A DNA stretch of 6,859 nucleotides from Holophagae bacterium (GTDB lineage: Bacteria > Acidobacteriota > Thermoanaerobaculia > Thermoanaerobaculales > Sulfomarinibacteraceae): the NCBI GenBank assembly GCA_030609785.1, contig JAUWTC010000141.1:1-6859 (forward strand). Direction: 5' to 3'. Every line of letters starts with the position of its first letter. The first letter of the stretch is position 1. Below, piece after piece: positions 1 through 6,193 of this stretch. Under the pieces are notes generated by a model that made no database searches, was not told the DNA's origin, and was given only the letters and a program-made list of their open reading frames with translations. Position numbers and translations under genes: made by a program.

Positions 1-1957
1 CCAGGCGACCGGCGTTGGCGCTGGCCAGGCAGAGATAGTAGCGTGCCGAGGGGTGGTTCGGTGTGATGGTGCAGGTCTTCTGAAAGGCGGTGATCGCCTC
101 GTCGAGACTCCCCGTCGCCATGGCAATGCCGCCGAGCATAAAGTACGCCTCGGCGTACTCCGGGTCGAAGTCTATGGTGACGAGGAATTGCTCGCGGGCG
201 GCGTTGATTCGTTTTCTGTCGAAAAGCACCCGGCCCAGATTGAAGTGGGCCTCGACCGAATTTTCTGCCAGGGCGACGGCGCGCCGGTATTCTGTTTCGG
301 CTTCTGTCAGCTCTCCACGGAGGTAGTGGATCGTGCCGATGTTGACGGTGTTGCCGGCAAAGTCGGGCTCGATGTCCCGGGCCGCCGTGAAGAGCTTCAT
401 CGCCTCGTCCAGCCTGTCCTGAACGACAAGGATGTTGCCCAGGTTGCTGAGGCTCTTGGTGTGGGTCGGATCGGCGGCGATGGCGCGCCGGTACTCCTGC
501 TCGGCCAGTCCGACATTGCCCTGTTTTGCATGGGCCTTGGCGAGATTGTGGTGGTGAATTGCGGTGCGGGTCGGGTTATCGACTTCGCCTCCGCCCCGGT
601 TTACGACGAGCAGGAGCACGAAGGCGGCGATCAGGCTGAACGCCACTGCTTTTGAATTGTTGCGTCGGAGATCTGTGACCGCCTTAACAACGGTGAAAGC
701 TCCGGCGATGATGAGCAGCGGTACGACCGGAAAGCGGAAGCGGTCGGCGACGAAGAACAAGATCACCGAGGCCGAGAAGGGGAGGATGAAGAGAGGAACC
801 AGCCAGGTTTTCCGGGGCTGGAAGAAGAGCAGGGCGAGGCCGAGCAGGCCGAGTGGCGCGACCAGTCCGAAGCTGACCAGGGGCAGGCCGAGCACGGGAA
901 TCATTGACCGTGCCCGGTCGAAGTCGATGTTCAAGGGCGGCTCCCTGCCACCCCAGAACAGGCCGATTTTGTCGATGTACAACGAGAACGCCGCCGCAGG
1001 TTGCGACCGGAGGTGGGTGAGGCCGCTGTCAAACCAGAAGGACGAAGCCTCGGCCGGGGACAGCTGCCGCCCGGCCCGCTGCGAAGCCACGCTGATCGAG
1101 GTGGTGACGACCTCTAGCGGAGAGTCGGAGATGCCGCTCGGTGCATGGAAGCCGCCATTGGCTTCAGGGCCGTTGCCGATGAAAAAATTGATGCCGCCGT
1201 TGGCCGAGAAGGGTGAGAAACGGCCGCTCGAGCGTAGGTTGTGCAGTGTTCCCCATGCCATGGGCAAGGCGAATCCGATGCCAAAGATCGTGAGCAAGAT
1301 CATCGACTTCCGAATACCCTCCCGGCCCTGGTGGAACAGGACGTAGAGCAGGGGCACTCCGGCCAGTGTCAGAATGAGGTTGGGCCGGCCGAAGGCGGCC
1401 ACTGCGATGAGGAGACCGGCGGGGAGGAGGAGCCAGCGCTGCTCGTCGAGCACACCCTTGAGAAGGAGAACCATCGATGCGGTGAGGAGGAAGACGACCA
1501 GGGTGGTTGCCAGCAGCAGGCCGGACAGGAAGATCGCCATGCCGTACAGGGCATAGGTCGCGGCTGCCCCGAGCCCCGTCGGGCGGCCGAAGAGGCGGCG
1601 CGCCATGAGGAAGATCAGGAACGCGGTTCCGGTGTCGAGCAGGGACTGGATCACGCCGACGGCGATTCGGCTTTCACCGAAAACATGCCAGACAGCGGCC
1701 AGGAAGACCGGATAGAGGGGGTTCATCATCGCCATGTCCGGGTGTTCGGACCCGTGGATCAGGAGATGGCGCCCAAACTCCTCGTACTGCGCGGAATCGA
1801 GAACCAGCGCGTGGATTTCCGGATGAGCGGCCACTTGTGCGACCAGCAGGAGGCGGAATGCAAGGGCGGCGGCGAGAATCACCAGAAGGACGATGAGCTG
1901 CCTGCCCGGCCGCCGGCGCTGTTCATTCTCCTGACTATTCGACCGCTTCCGCTTCAA
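1..1957 (-). CDS. GT39/ArnT-like polytopic glycosyltransferase with C-terminal TPR repeats (3' end outside window)
   Basis: My translation of the minus strand stays open from a TTG at 1957 to the window edge (652 codons). The start is fixed by an in-frame TAA two codons upstream and by AGGAG six bases before the TTG; the first in-frame ATG is residue 75. A basic N-terminus (MKRKR) leads into a first membrane segment at about 21-43. Asp54 then sits in the first outer loop (LDSAQYEEFG), where GT-C enzymes keep their catalytic acid. NPLYPVFLAA follows at 79-88. About ten hydrophobic segments reach to residue 450. Also typical of GT39-like proteins are the loop GGINFFIGNG (254-263) and ADRFRFP (404-410). 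From about 466 on there are five to six 34-residue TPR units with NLG and A-x-x-x-[YF]-x-x-A spacing. Such enzymes move sugars from polyprenyl phosphate carriers onto extracytoplasmic lipids, glycans or proteins; the acceptor here is unknown. The gene follows the upstream sulfatase-like gene by 76 bases and is probably cotranscribed with it. Confidence 0.88.
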   Translation of the reverse strand, partial: MKRKRSNSQENEQRRRPGRQLIVLLVILAAALAFRLLLVAQVAAHPEIHALVLDSAQYEEFGRHLLIHGSEHPDMAMMNPLYPVFLAAVWHVFGESRIAVGVIQSLLDTGTAFLIFLMARRLFGRPTGLGAAATYALYGMAIFLSGLLLATTLVVFLLTASMVLLLKGVLDEQRWLLLPAGLLIAVAAFGRPNLILTLAGVPLLYVLFHQGREGIRKSMILLTIFGIGFALPMAWGTLHNLRSSGRFSPFSANGGINFFIGNGPEANGGFHAPSGISDSPLEVVTTSISVASQRAGRQLSPAEASSFWFDSGLTHLRSQPAAAFSLYIDKIGLFWGGREPPLNIDFDRARSMIPVLGLPLVSFGLVAPLGLLGLALLFFQPRKTWLVPLFILPFSASVILFFVADRFRFPVVPLLIIAGAFTVVKAVTDLRRNNSKAVAFSLIAAFVLLLVVNRGGGEVDNPTRTAIHHHNLAKAHAKQGNVGLAEQEYRRAIAADPTHTKSLSNLGNILVVQDRLDEAMKLFTAARDIEPDFAGNTVNIGTIHYLRGELTEAETEYRRAVALAENSVEAHFNLGRVLFDRKRINAAREQFLVTIDFDPEYAEAYFMLGGIAMATGSLDEAITAFQKTCTITPNHPSARYYLCLASANAGRL

Positions 1958-1963
1958 TGTTTA

Positions 1964-1968
1964 CTCCT
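1964..1968 (-). promoter_or_regulatory. Shine-Dalgarno AGGAG deciding a TTG start
   Basis: AGGAG lies six bases upstream of the TTG at 1957. It overlaps an in-frame TAA (codon 1963-1961), so no longer N-terminus is possible in this frame. The encoded N-terminus, basic then hydrophobic, fits a membrane protein, which supports TTG as the true start. Confidence 0.75.
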
Positions 1969-2016
1969 GATTTCCGCTTCTCTCCCCGGGATTCTACTGA
2001 ATCCCTCCTGCCACGT

Positions 2017-2036
2017 AAAAGATGATCGAGCGATCA
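2017..2036 (-). terminator. Weak hairpin with T-tract over the sulfatase-like gene stop (possible attenuator)
   Basis: On the minus strand TGATC-GCTC-GATCA (2036-2023) forms a five-pair stem with a four-base loop, followed by TCTTTT (2022-2017). The TGA stop codon of the upstream gene is the first part of the stem. The stem is short and AT-rich, so at most it would partly reduce readthrough into the glycosyltransferase gene. It may be a chance pattern. Confidence 0.25.
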
Positions 2037-3497
2037 GTGATCGATATTTTCATTCTGCTCACCGACGTATCCGAGCATGCGGAGAGCCTCGAGCCGGTCA
2101 GGATCCACGGCGCCAGTCGTGGTCACGCCCGTCTGTCTCAATTCCGACAGCCGCCAACGCAGATCTTCGAAAAGCGAAGCCGATTTTTTGGTGGCCGAGG
2201 CCGACGTGTCCTTCCCTTCCATTGGATCCGAGAGTAGATCGTAAAGCTCTACTGAACCACGACTTCTATTCCAAATTAGCTTCCATCTTTCGGTAATGAT
2301 GGCCGACTGCGAATACCCCTTAAAGCGATCCAACTCCGCCAGTACCTCGCGCCTACCCTCAAGAAGTGGGTCACCATCAACGCCGATCACGGCCCTGCCC
2401 TGCCATTGGTCGTCCACAGTGATGCCGGCAAGAGCGGCAAGGGTCGGCGGCACATCCAGAATACTCATGAGTCGATCGCTGCGCCGGGCCTCCCCGCCCC
2501 CCGGCGGGCGAACGAAGAATGGAATTTTGACGGTCTCTTCGTACAGGTTGAAGCCGTGGCCCAGATCACCGTGCTCGAGATATTCATCACCGTGATCGGC
2601 TGTGACCATGATCAGAAACTGGTCGAGAAAGGGCATTTTTTTGAAGAGATCGCCGATGTACTGATCACAGTAGGCAATCTCCGAGTCATACATTGCCATG
2701 CCGAGTTCCCGACCCCGCCGGCCCTCTTTCAGAATCATCTCCCAGATCGACTTTCGGTCCCTCATCGCTGCCAGCCGGTTCCGTTCTGCCTCGGTAAGGT
2801 CCGCCCGGAATCGTGACAGCCAGGGTTCATGGGCGAAGCATGGCTGGTGCGGATCAAAATAATGGACCCAGAGAAAAACAGGTCCTTCCGTGTTTGCAAT
2901 CCCTTCAGACAATCGATCGAGGGCGGCCCCGGCTGTGTCTGCCGGCACAAAACCGATGCAGTCGAAGGTATCGAATCCCCGGGCAAAACCGTGGCTCGCG
3001 TCAATGTGACCGTTGGCCACCACCGCATAAGTTCGATAACCGGCGGCATGAAGTTTCTCGGCGATCGTTGGGAGAGAGGCGGGCAGAACTTCCTGCTGGA
3101 CCACCTTGCCCTTCAAGACGACCCCATGAATGGCCCCGTGGGTTGATGGATAAACCCCGGTCAACATAGAAGCTACCGCCGGCACCGTCCAGGAACTGGT
3201 GCTGTAGGCCCTGTCGAAAATGGTTGCTCCTGCCGCCAACGAACTCAGAAACGGAGCGTTTTCGACTGTATACCCGTAGAACGACAGGTTCTCCTGTCTC
3301 AGAGTGTCGATCGTCAGAAGGAGTATGTCGGGCCGAGAATCTTCCTCCGGGGGGCTTTGTATATTTGGCCGCATTTCCGCCGCAGGTTGTGGCGTCTTCG
3401 GGGTATTGACCTGGGCAGCTTTTTCGCTGTTACATCCTGACAACCACAGGCCACCTGCGAGAGCCAACAAAGACAGAAAACCTCCGGAAAACTGCAT
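2034..3497 (-). CDS. Lipoprotein of the sulfatase / alkaline phosphatase superfamily, Thr at the nucleophile position
   Basis: This predicted 487-residue protein fits the usual length of single-domain sulfatases (PF00884). The N-terminus is hydrophobic and ends in the lipobox LSGC (Cys22). A proline-rich linker to about residue 55 then suggests an envelope lipoprotein. Core motifs in order: LLTIDTLRQENLSFYGY with metal-ligand candidate Asp64; SSWTVPAVASMLTG with Thr104 aligned to the Cys/Ser of the C-x-P-S-R signature; VHYFDPH (about 211-217); VTADHGDEYLEHG with Asp301 and His302; LGHGFNLYEE (about 312-320); and RWKLIW plus ELYDLLSDP in the C-terminal subdomain. It ends with LEALRMLGYVG, a common tail in this family. 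Sulfatase-type chemistry on an ester is expected, but the missing Cys/Ser makes formylglycine-dependent sulfate hydrolysis doubtful. ATG 3497 is chosen. A TTG one codon upstream (3500) is the alternative and sits better after GAAGG (3511-3515). The substrate is unknown. Confidence 0.9.
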   Translation of the reverse strand: MQFSGGFLSLLALAGGLWLSGCNSEKAAQVNTPKTPQPAAEMRPNIQSPPEEDSRPDILLLTIDTLRQENLSFYGYTVENAPFLSSLAAGATIFDRAYSTSSWTVPAVASMLTGVYPSTHGAIHGVVLKGKVVQQEVLPASLPTIAEKLHAAGYRTYAVVANGHIDASHGFARGFDTFDCIGFVPADTAGAALDRLSEGIANTEGPVFLWVHYFDPHQPCFAHEPWLSRFRADLTEAERNRLAAMRDRKSIWEMILKEGRRGRELGMAMYDSEIAYCDQYIGDLFKKMPFLDQFLIMVTADHGDEYLEHGDLGHGFNLYEETVKIPFFVRPPGGGEARRSDRLMSILDVPPTLAALAGITVDDQWQGRAVIGVDGDPLLEGRREVLAELDRFKGYSQSAIITERWKLIWNRSRGSVELYDLLSDPMEGKDTSASATKKSASLFEDLRWRLSELRQTGVTTTGAVDPDRLEALRMLGYVGEQNENIDH

Positions 3498-3500
3498 CAA

Positions 3501-3776
3501 AATTCTCAGACCTTCTTTCTCACTACGACCTTCCCATTATCCCTCAGAAGTAGGCAGCAGTGGAAGATGCGGAGAACCCCGACATCTGATTTGAGAGATT
3601 CGCGTCGGTTTCGAGCTAGGCTGACCATCAGTGTGTGGAAAACACGCGCCAAAAAATTAACCGAAATGGTGCGCCGAGGTCCTTTTGACCCGCGCCCTAA
3701 ACATCCCCCTCATCGCCTTCCACATCGATCCTGCGACCTCCAACCCTCAACCCAACTCAATAACCAGTCCGCTTGA
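3501..3776. other. Intergenic stretch without a convincing gene
   Basis: No reading frame here shows a recognisable protein. The short frames that exist translate to arginine- and proline-rich low-information peptides. The left edge holds the leader and possible promoter of the 487-aa sulfatase-like gene. Position 3774-3776 is a TGA that closes the frame of the coding-like fragment that follows. I see no clear terminator, repeat or RNA gene. Confidence 0.5.
3536..3565 (-). promoter_or_regulatory. Candidate sigma-70-like promoter of the 487-aa sulfatase-like gene
   Basis: On the minus strand, GATAAT (3541-3536) differs from the -10 consensus at one base. The best -35 is only TTCCAC (3565-3560), 18 bases away and a poor match. 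A start near 3529 would give a leader of about 30 bases that includes the GAAGG at 3515-3511. This is plausible because the gene cannot easily be read through from its upstream paralogue 700 bases away, but the support is weak. Confidence 0.3.
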
Positions 3777-4160
3777 CGCGTTTTGCAAGAGGCTCACGTG
3801 GCACCCGTCCACATTGTCGGTGGCGACGGCTACTTCGACAGCCCGGCGGCCATGGTGGCCCTGGAGCCTGAGTGGTACTACTGGCTTGGGGGCAGGTGGG
3901 GCCAGGAAGTAACCTACCGCTTTTCCAATTCCCAACCGGGGGCGCCATTGACATTCCCCGTCGGAACGGCCTCGATGACCTACCATGGTAGGGTCGCATC
4001 GATTTCCACCCTGCCGGGACCAGATACCTTCGAAAGTGATTCTCACTCGACCAATTCGCCCTACTGGCAGCGCTACATCTTCTCCGGATCCCAGACCTCC
4101 ATCTTCTATGACACGATGGAAACCGGCGACACCGGCGCGTGGAGTTCAACCGTACCCTGA
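3777..4160 (+). pseudogene. Orphan C-terminal fragment of a secreted/surface protein
   Basis: This is the only plus-strand frame that looks like real protein. It opens after a TGA at 3774-3776 and ends at TGA 4158-4160. The first usable start is TTG 3783, with no Shine-Dalgarno, no signal peptide and no membrane segment. From about 3813 (IVGGDGYFDSP) the translation has beta-rich, aromatic, low-charge composition typical of exported domains, and the codons mostly end in G or C. The last residues, METGDTGAWSSTVP, resemble a tail I recall from many secreted bacterial proteins (a D-G-F-E-S-G-[DN]-T-S-x-W-S type ending). I therefore read it as the 3' remnant of a larger surface-protein gene whose 5' part is lost. 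It converges on the 447-aa sulfatase-like gene, with 41 bases between the stops. It could instead be a small intact gene with a GTG or TTG start, but nothing supports initiation. Confidence 0.5.
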
Positions 4161-4201
4161 GGTCCGAGAAATACTGCACTTGGCAGCCGCCTTCGCGAAC
4201 C

Positions 4202-5545
4202 CTATTCGGTGTATCCGAGTTCGCGCAGAATCGCAAGGTCGTTGGCGTCGATTTCCAGCTGGATCGGGGTTCGGGGACTCGCTTGGGCGCGGAAGCCCGC
4301 GAGCATCGAACCCAGCGACGTCACAGCGTCTCGGTGTTCGGTGCTTCGGTCGTGCTGCTCCCCTGGATCGGTCGCCAGGTCGTACAGTTCGTCGGGGCCG
4401 ATCGCACCCGAACTCGAGATGAGCTTCCAACGCCCGTAAATAGTCGACCACAGCTGATGCTCGCCTCCCCACTCGATCCGGTGGGCCAGGATCGGTCGCT
4501 GTTCAAGCTCTTCCCGCAGCTTTGCACCCGTTGCCTCGCCGCGCAGCAGGGAAACCACCGAACGCCCATCCGTGAGCGGCGCGGCCGTTACCTTTGCAAG
4601 CTCCAAAAGCGTCGGGAGTAGGTCGGTAATGCTCACATTCGATGTAATTCGCTGCGCGAGAACACCGTGCGTGGGCGCCGACACCATGCAGAGAATCCGG
4701 TTCACCTCTCCGAACAGGCTGAGCGCGCGGTGCTCATAGTGGCCGTGCTCCCCGAACTCCTCACCGTGGTCCGACAGGACCGTGAGAATCGTGGAATCGT
4801 CCCACCGAAGGAGCCCTGCGATTTCTCTGAGATAGCGATCCGCGTACCCGATCTCGCTGTCGTATTGGCGAATCAAATGCTGACGAGGCGAGGACGCGGC
4901 GCCGTGCACGTGTTGCTCCCGCGTGTGGTACGGGAAGTGGGGATCGTTCAGGTGAAGGTAGAGGAAGTACGGCCCCTGAGCACCAAGGGCAGAAGACCAC
5001 ACCTTCACCTGCTCAAAGACGCCCCGGGCATCGGTCTGGCTGCCTTCGAGGCGCACGAATCGATGGAAGCCTCGCCGAAAGCCGAAACCGGCCCCGATGT
5101 TGTGGTTCGCGCCGATCCCGAAACACTGGTAGCCGCCTCGACGGAAGAGTTCCGGCATCGTCGCAACGTCCTCGGCGATGCGGGAGAGTTCCAGGGTCGT
5201 CACGCCCTGCGCCTTCAGTTTTTGTTGACGCATATCATGGGCCAAGAGGCCCTCGAGAACACCATGACGTGTCGGATAGAGGCCCGTGAAAAGCGAAGCG
5301 ACCGCAGGGACGGTCCAACTCGAGGTCGAGAACGCGTTCGTGAAGACGGTGCTCTTCGCTGCAACTTCGGCCAGAAAGGGAGCCGTCTCATGCTGATACC
5401 CGTGGAAGCCCAGGTGGTCAGGACGGAGGGTGTCGATCACCACCAACACGACGTTTGGCTGGTGGTTCTCAGGTGCGCGGTCGGAGCAGGCGCTCACGAT
5501 GACCAGGGCGATTGTCAGAGTGGCGCGCGCCAGCTTAGTCCGCAT
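4202..5545 (-). CDS. Lipoprotein of the sulfatase / alkaline phosphatase superfamily, Thr at the nucleophile position (paralogue)
   Basis: The 447-residue product starts at ATG 5545. GGTGA sits very close upstream, and GGAAG lies ten bases away. The start MRTKLAR plus a hydrophobic run ends in the lipobox VSAC (Cys20), so a lipid-anchored envelope protein is predicted. Core motifs: VVIDTLRPDHLGFHGY (metal-ligand candidate Asp38); SSWTVPAVASLFTGLYP with Thr78 replacing the Cys/Ser of C-x-P-S-R; LHLNDPHFPY (about 197-206); LSDHGEEFGEHG with Asp259 and His260; GRWKLI (371-376) and ELYDLATDP (386-394). The end, LAILRELGYTE, is again the family tail. The motifs match the neighbouring 487-aa protein closely, so the two are paralogues, but loops and linker differ and the duplication is not recent. 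Ester hydrolysis or group transfer on an envelope substrate is the likely role. The gene is separated from an upstream tRNA by that tRNA's terminator, so it should have its own promoter within 5546-5787. Confidence 0.9.
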   Translation of the reverse strand: MRTKLARATLTIALVIVSACSDRAPENHQPNVVLVVIDTLRPDHLGFHGYQHETAPFLAEVAAKSTVFTNAFSTSSWTVPAVASLFTGLYPTRHGVLEGLLAHDMRQQKLKAQGVTTLELSRIAEDVATMPELFRRGGYQCFGIGANHNIGAGFGFRRGFHRFVRLEGSQTDARGVFEQVKVWSSALGAQGPYFLYLHLNDPHFPYHTREQHVHGAASSPRQHLIRQYDSEIGYADRYLREIAGLLRWDDSTILTVLSDHGEEFGEHGHYEHRALSLFGEVNRILCMVSAPTHGVLAQRITSNVSITDLLPTLLELAKVTAAPLTDGRSVVSLLRGEATGAKLREELEQRPILAHRIEWGGEHQLWSTIYGRWKLISSSGAIGPDELYDLATDPGEQHDRSTEHRDAVTSLGSMLAGFRAQASPRTPIQLEIDANDLAILRELGYTE

Positions 5546-5787
5546 ATCTCACCAGCTTCCTGCTGCAGCCGGCGATGCACCGTACCAAGCGGTCTCTTGC
5601 CCCGGGGTGCTCGACGTACTGCCGAGTACGACTCCTGCGCACGACCAGGTCAAGTGTTCGTTGGGCGCGTCGCGCGTCGCCTGACGCAATTGAGGACCAA
5701 GGATCCGAAATGGATGTCATGGGCGATACTTTACAACGGTTGTGGATCGGAAGGAATGAACGGCAGTTTTCAATCCAATATTAGGGC
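5546..5787 (-). promoter_or_regulatory. Leader/promoter region of the 447-aa sulfatase-like gene
   Basis: This 240-base gap lies between the tRNA terminator and the sulfatase-like ATG, so a promoter is expected here. I find no good -35/-10 pair; TTGACC on the minus strand near 5649-5654 has only poor -10 matches downstream. A small hairpin, CGTACT-CGGC-AGTACG on the minus strand (5630-5615), is flanked by GTGC/GCAC (5642-5639 and 5610-5607). It could fold in the leader, but its role is unknown. A 61-codon minus-strand frame (5720-5535) overlaps the gene start and is not convincing as a gene. Confidence 0.3.
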
Positions 5788-5815
5788 AAAAAAATCAGCC
5801 CCCGAGATGGGGGCT
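5788..5815 (-). terminator. Intrinsic terminator of the tRNA-Leu transcript
   Basis: On the minus strand AGCCCCC-ATCTC-GGGGGCT (5815-5797) forms a perfect seven-pair, mostly GC stem with a five-base loop. After GAT (5797-5795 region) comes a run of seven T (5794-5788). It begins about 20 bases after the tRNA CCA and is correctly oriented to end that transcript, which isolates it from the sulfatase-like gene downstream. Confidence 0.85.
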
Positions 5816-5834
5816 AACTCCTTTGGTGTCAAGA

Positions 5835-5921
<87 letters not shown>

Positions 5922-5933
5922 ACGCGCCGAGGA

Positions 5934-5962
5934 AGGATAGGTCTCGCGCCCTCGATTGTCAA
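5934..5962 (-). promoter_or_regulatory. Strong sigma-70 promoter of tRNA-Leu
   Basis: On the minus strand a perfect TTGACA (5962-5957) is followed by exactly 17 bases and then TATCCT (5939-5934), a four-of-six -10. The tRNA 5' end at 5921 lies 12 bases beyond, so the predicted start near 5927 leaves only a short leader for RNase P to remove. Element quality, spacing and position all agree. Confidence 0.85.
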
Positions 5963-6028
5963 GATGCGGGCACCTTAGCTCTTGCAGAATTCGGAGACGA
6001 CATCGATGCGGCCGGGACAAGAAGAGAG

Positions 6029-6119
6029 TTGAACCGCCAAGGCGCAAAGACCGCAAAGGGAACGCAAAGAAGGTTTTGTGAATAAGGATCTTAGTGTTCT
6101 TCGTGTCTTTGTGGTTCAA
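6029..6119. repeat. Imperfect inverted repeat of a dispersed intergenic family
   Basis: The left arm TTGAACCGCCAAGGCGCAAA (from 6029) and the right arm, whose reverse complement begins TTGAACCACAAAGACACGAA (ending at 6119), share TTGAACC at the outer ends. They then follow the same pattern of AAG blocks separated by short C/G/A words. The loop between the arms includes GGTTTTGTGAATAAGGATC. I recognise this style (runs like CAAAGACACGAAGAACAC) from noncoding repeats scattered through many bacterial genomes. They are often mistranslated as short proteins containing KDTKNTK, which also appears here on the minus strand. It lies between the surface-protein terminator and the tRNA promoter and encodes nothing I trust. 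Confidence 0.65.
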
Positions 6120-6144
6120 GATTGCGAATGGGCGGAGATTTCGC

Positions 6145-6173
6145 AAAAAAAGCGGGGACCGAAGTCCCCGCTT
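6145..6173 (-). terminator. Intrinsic terminator with UUCG tetraloop after the surface-protein gene
   Basis: On the minus strand AAGCGGGGAC-TTCG-GTCCCCGCTT (6173-6150) forms a ten-pair stem closed by the very stable C(UUCG)G-type loop. It is followed by T residues at 6151-6145. It begins 20 bases after the TAG/TAA-side end of the surface-protein gene at 6194 and is oriented to terminate it. The opposite strand has only CTTTTGG, so termination in that direction would be weak. Confidence 0.9.
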
Positions 6174-6193
6174 TTGGTTGGTTGATAAAAGGC

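Noticed and set aside
53..1346. Plus-strand open frames of 200 and 260 codons
   Set aside because: They lie opposite the TPR and membrane parts of the glycosyltransferase gene, which has strong motif support; these frames have none.
2021..2045. Cluster of three GATC sites near the end of the 487-aa sulfatase-like gene
   Set aside because: Three close GATC words are not enough for an origin or methylation-controlled switch, and they overlap coding sequence and the stop codon.
1241..2296. 351-codon plus-strand open frame
   Set aside because: It is a Glu/Gln/Gly-rich mirror of the glycosyltransferase gene on the other strand, a common artefact of high-GC DNA, and runs across an intergenic gap into the next gene.
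3747..4236. Minus-strand frames of 99 and 159 codons opposite the orphan fragment
   Set aside because: They are arginine- and proline-rich with no motifs, whereas the plus-strand frame has coherent protein-like composition and codon use.
5535..5720. 61-codon minus-strand frame overlapping the start of the 447-aa sulfatase-like gene
   Set aside because: It is arginine-rich with no recognisable motif, weak third-position GC and no good ribosome site; a leader peptide cannot be excluded but is unsupported.
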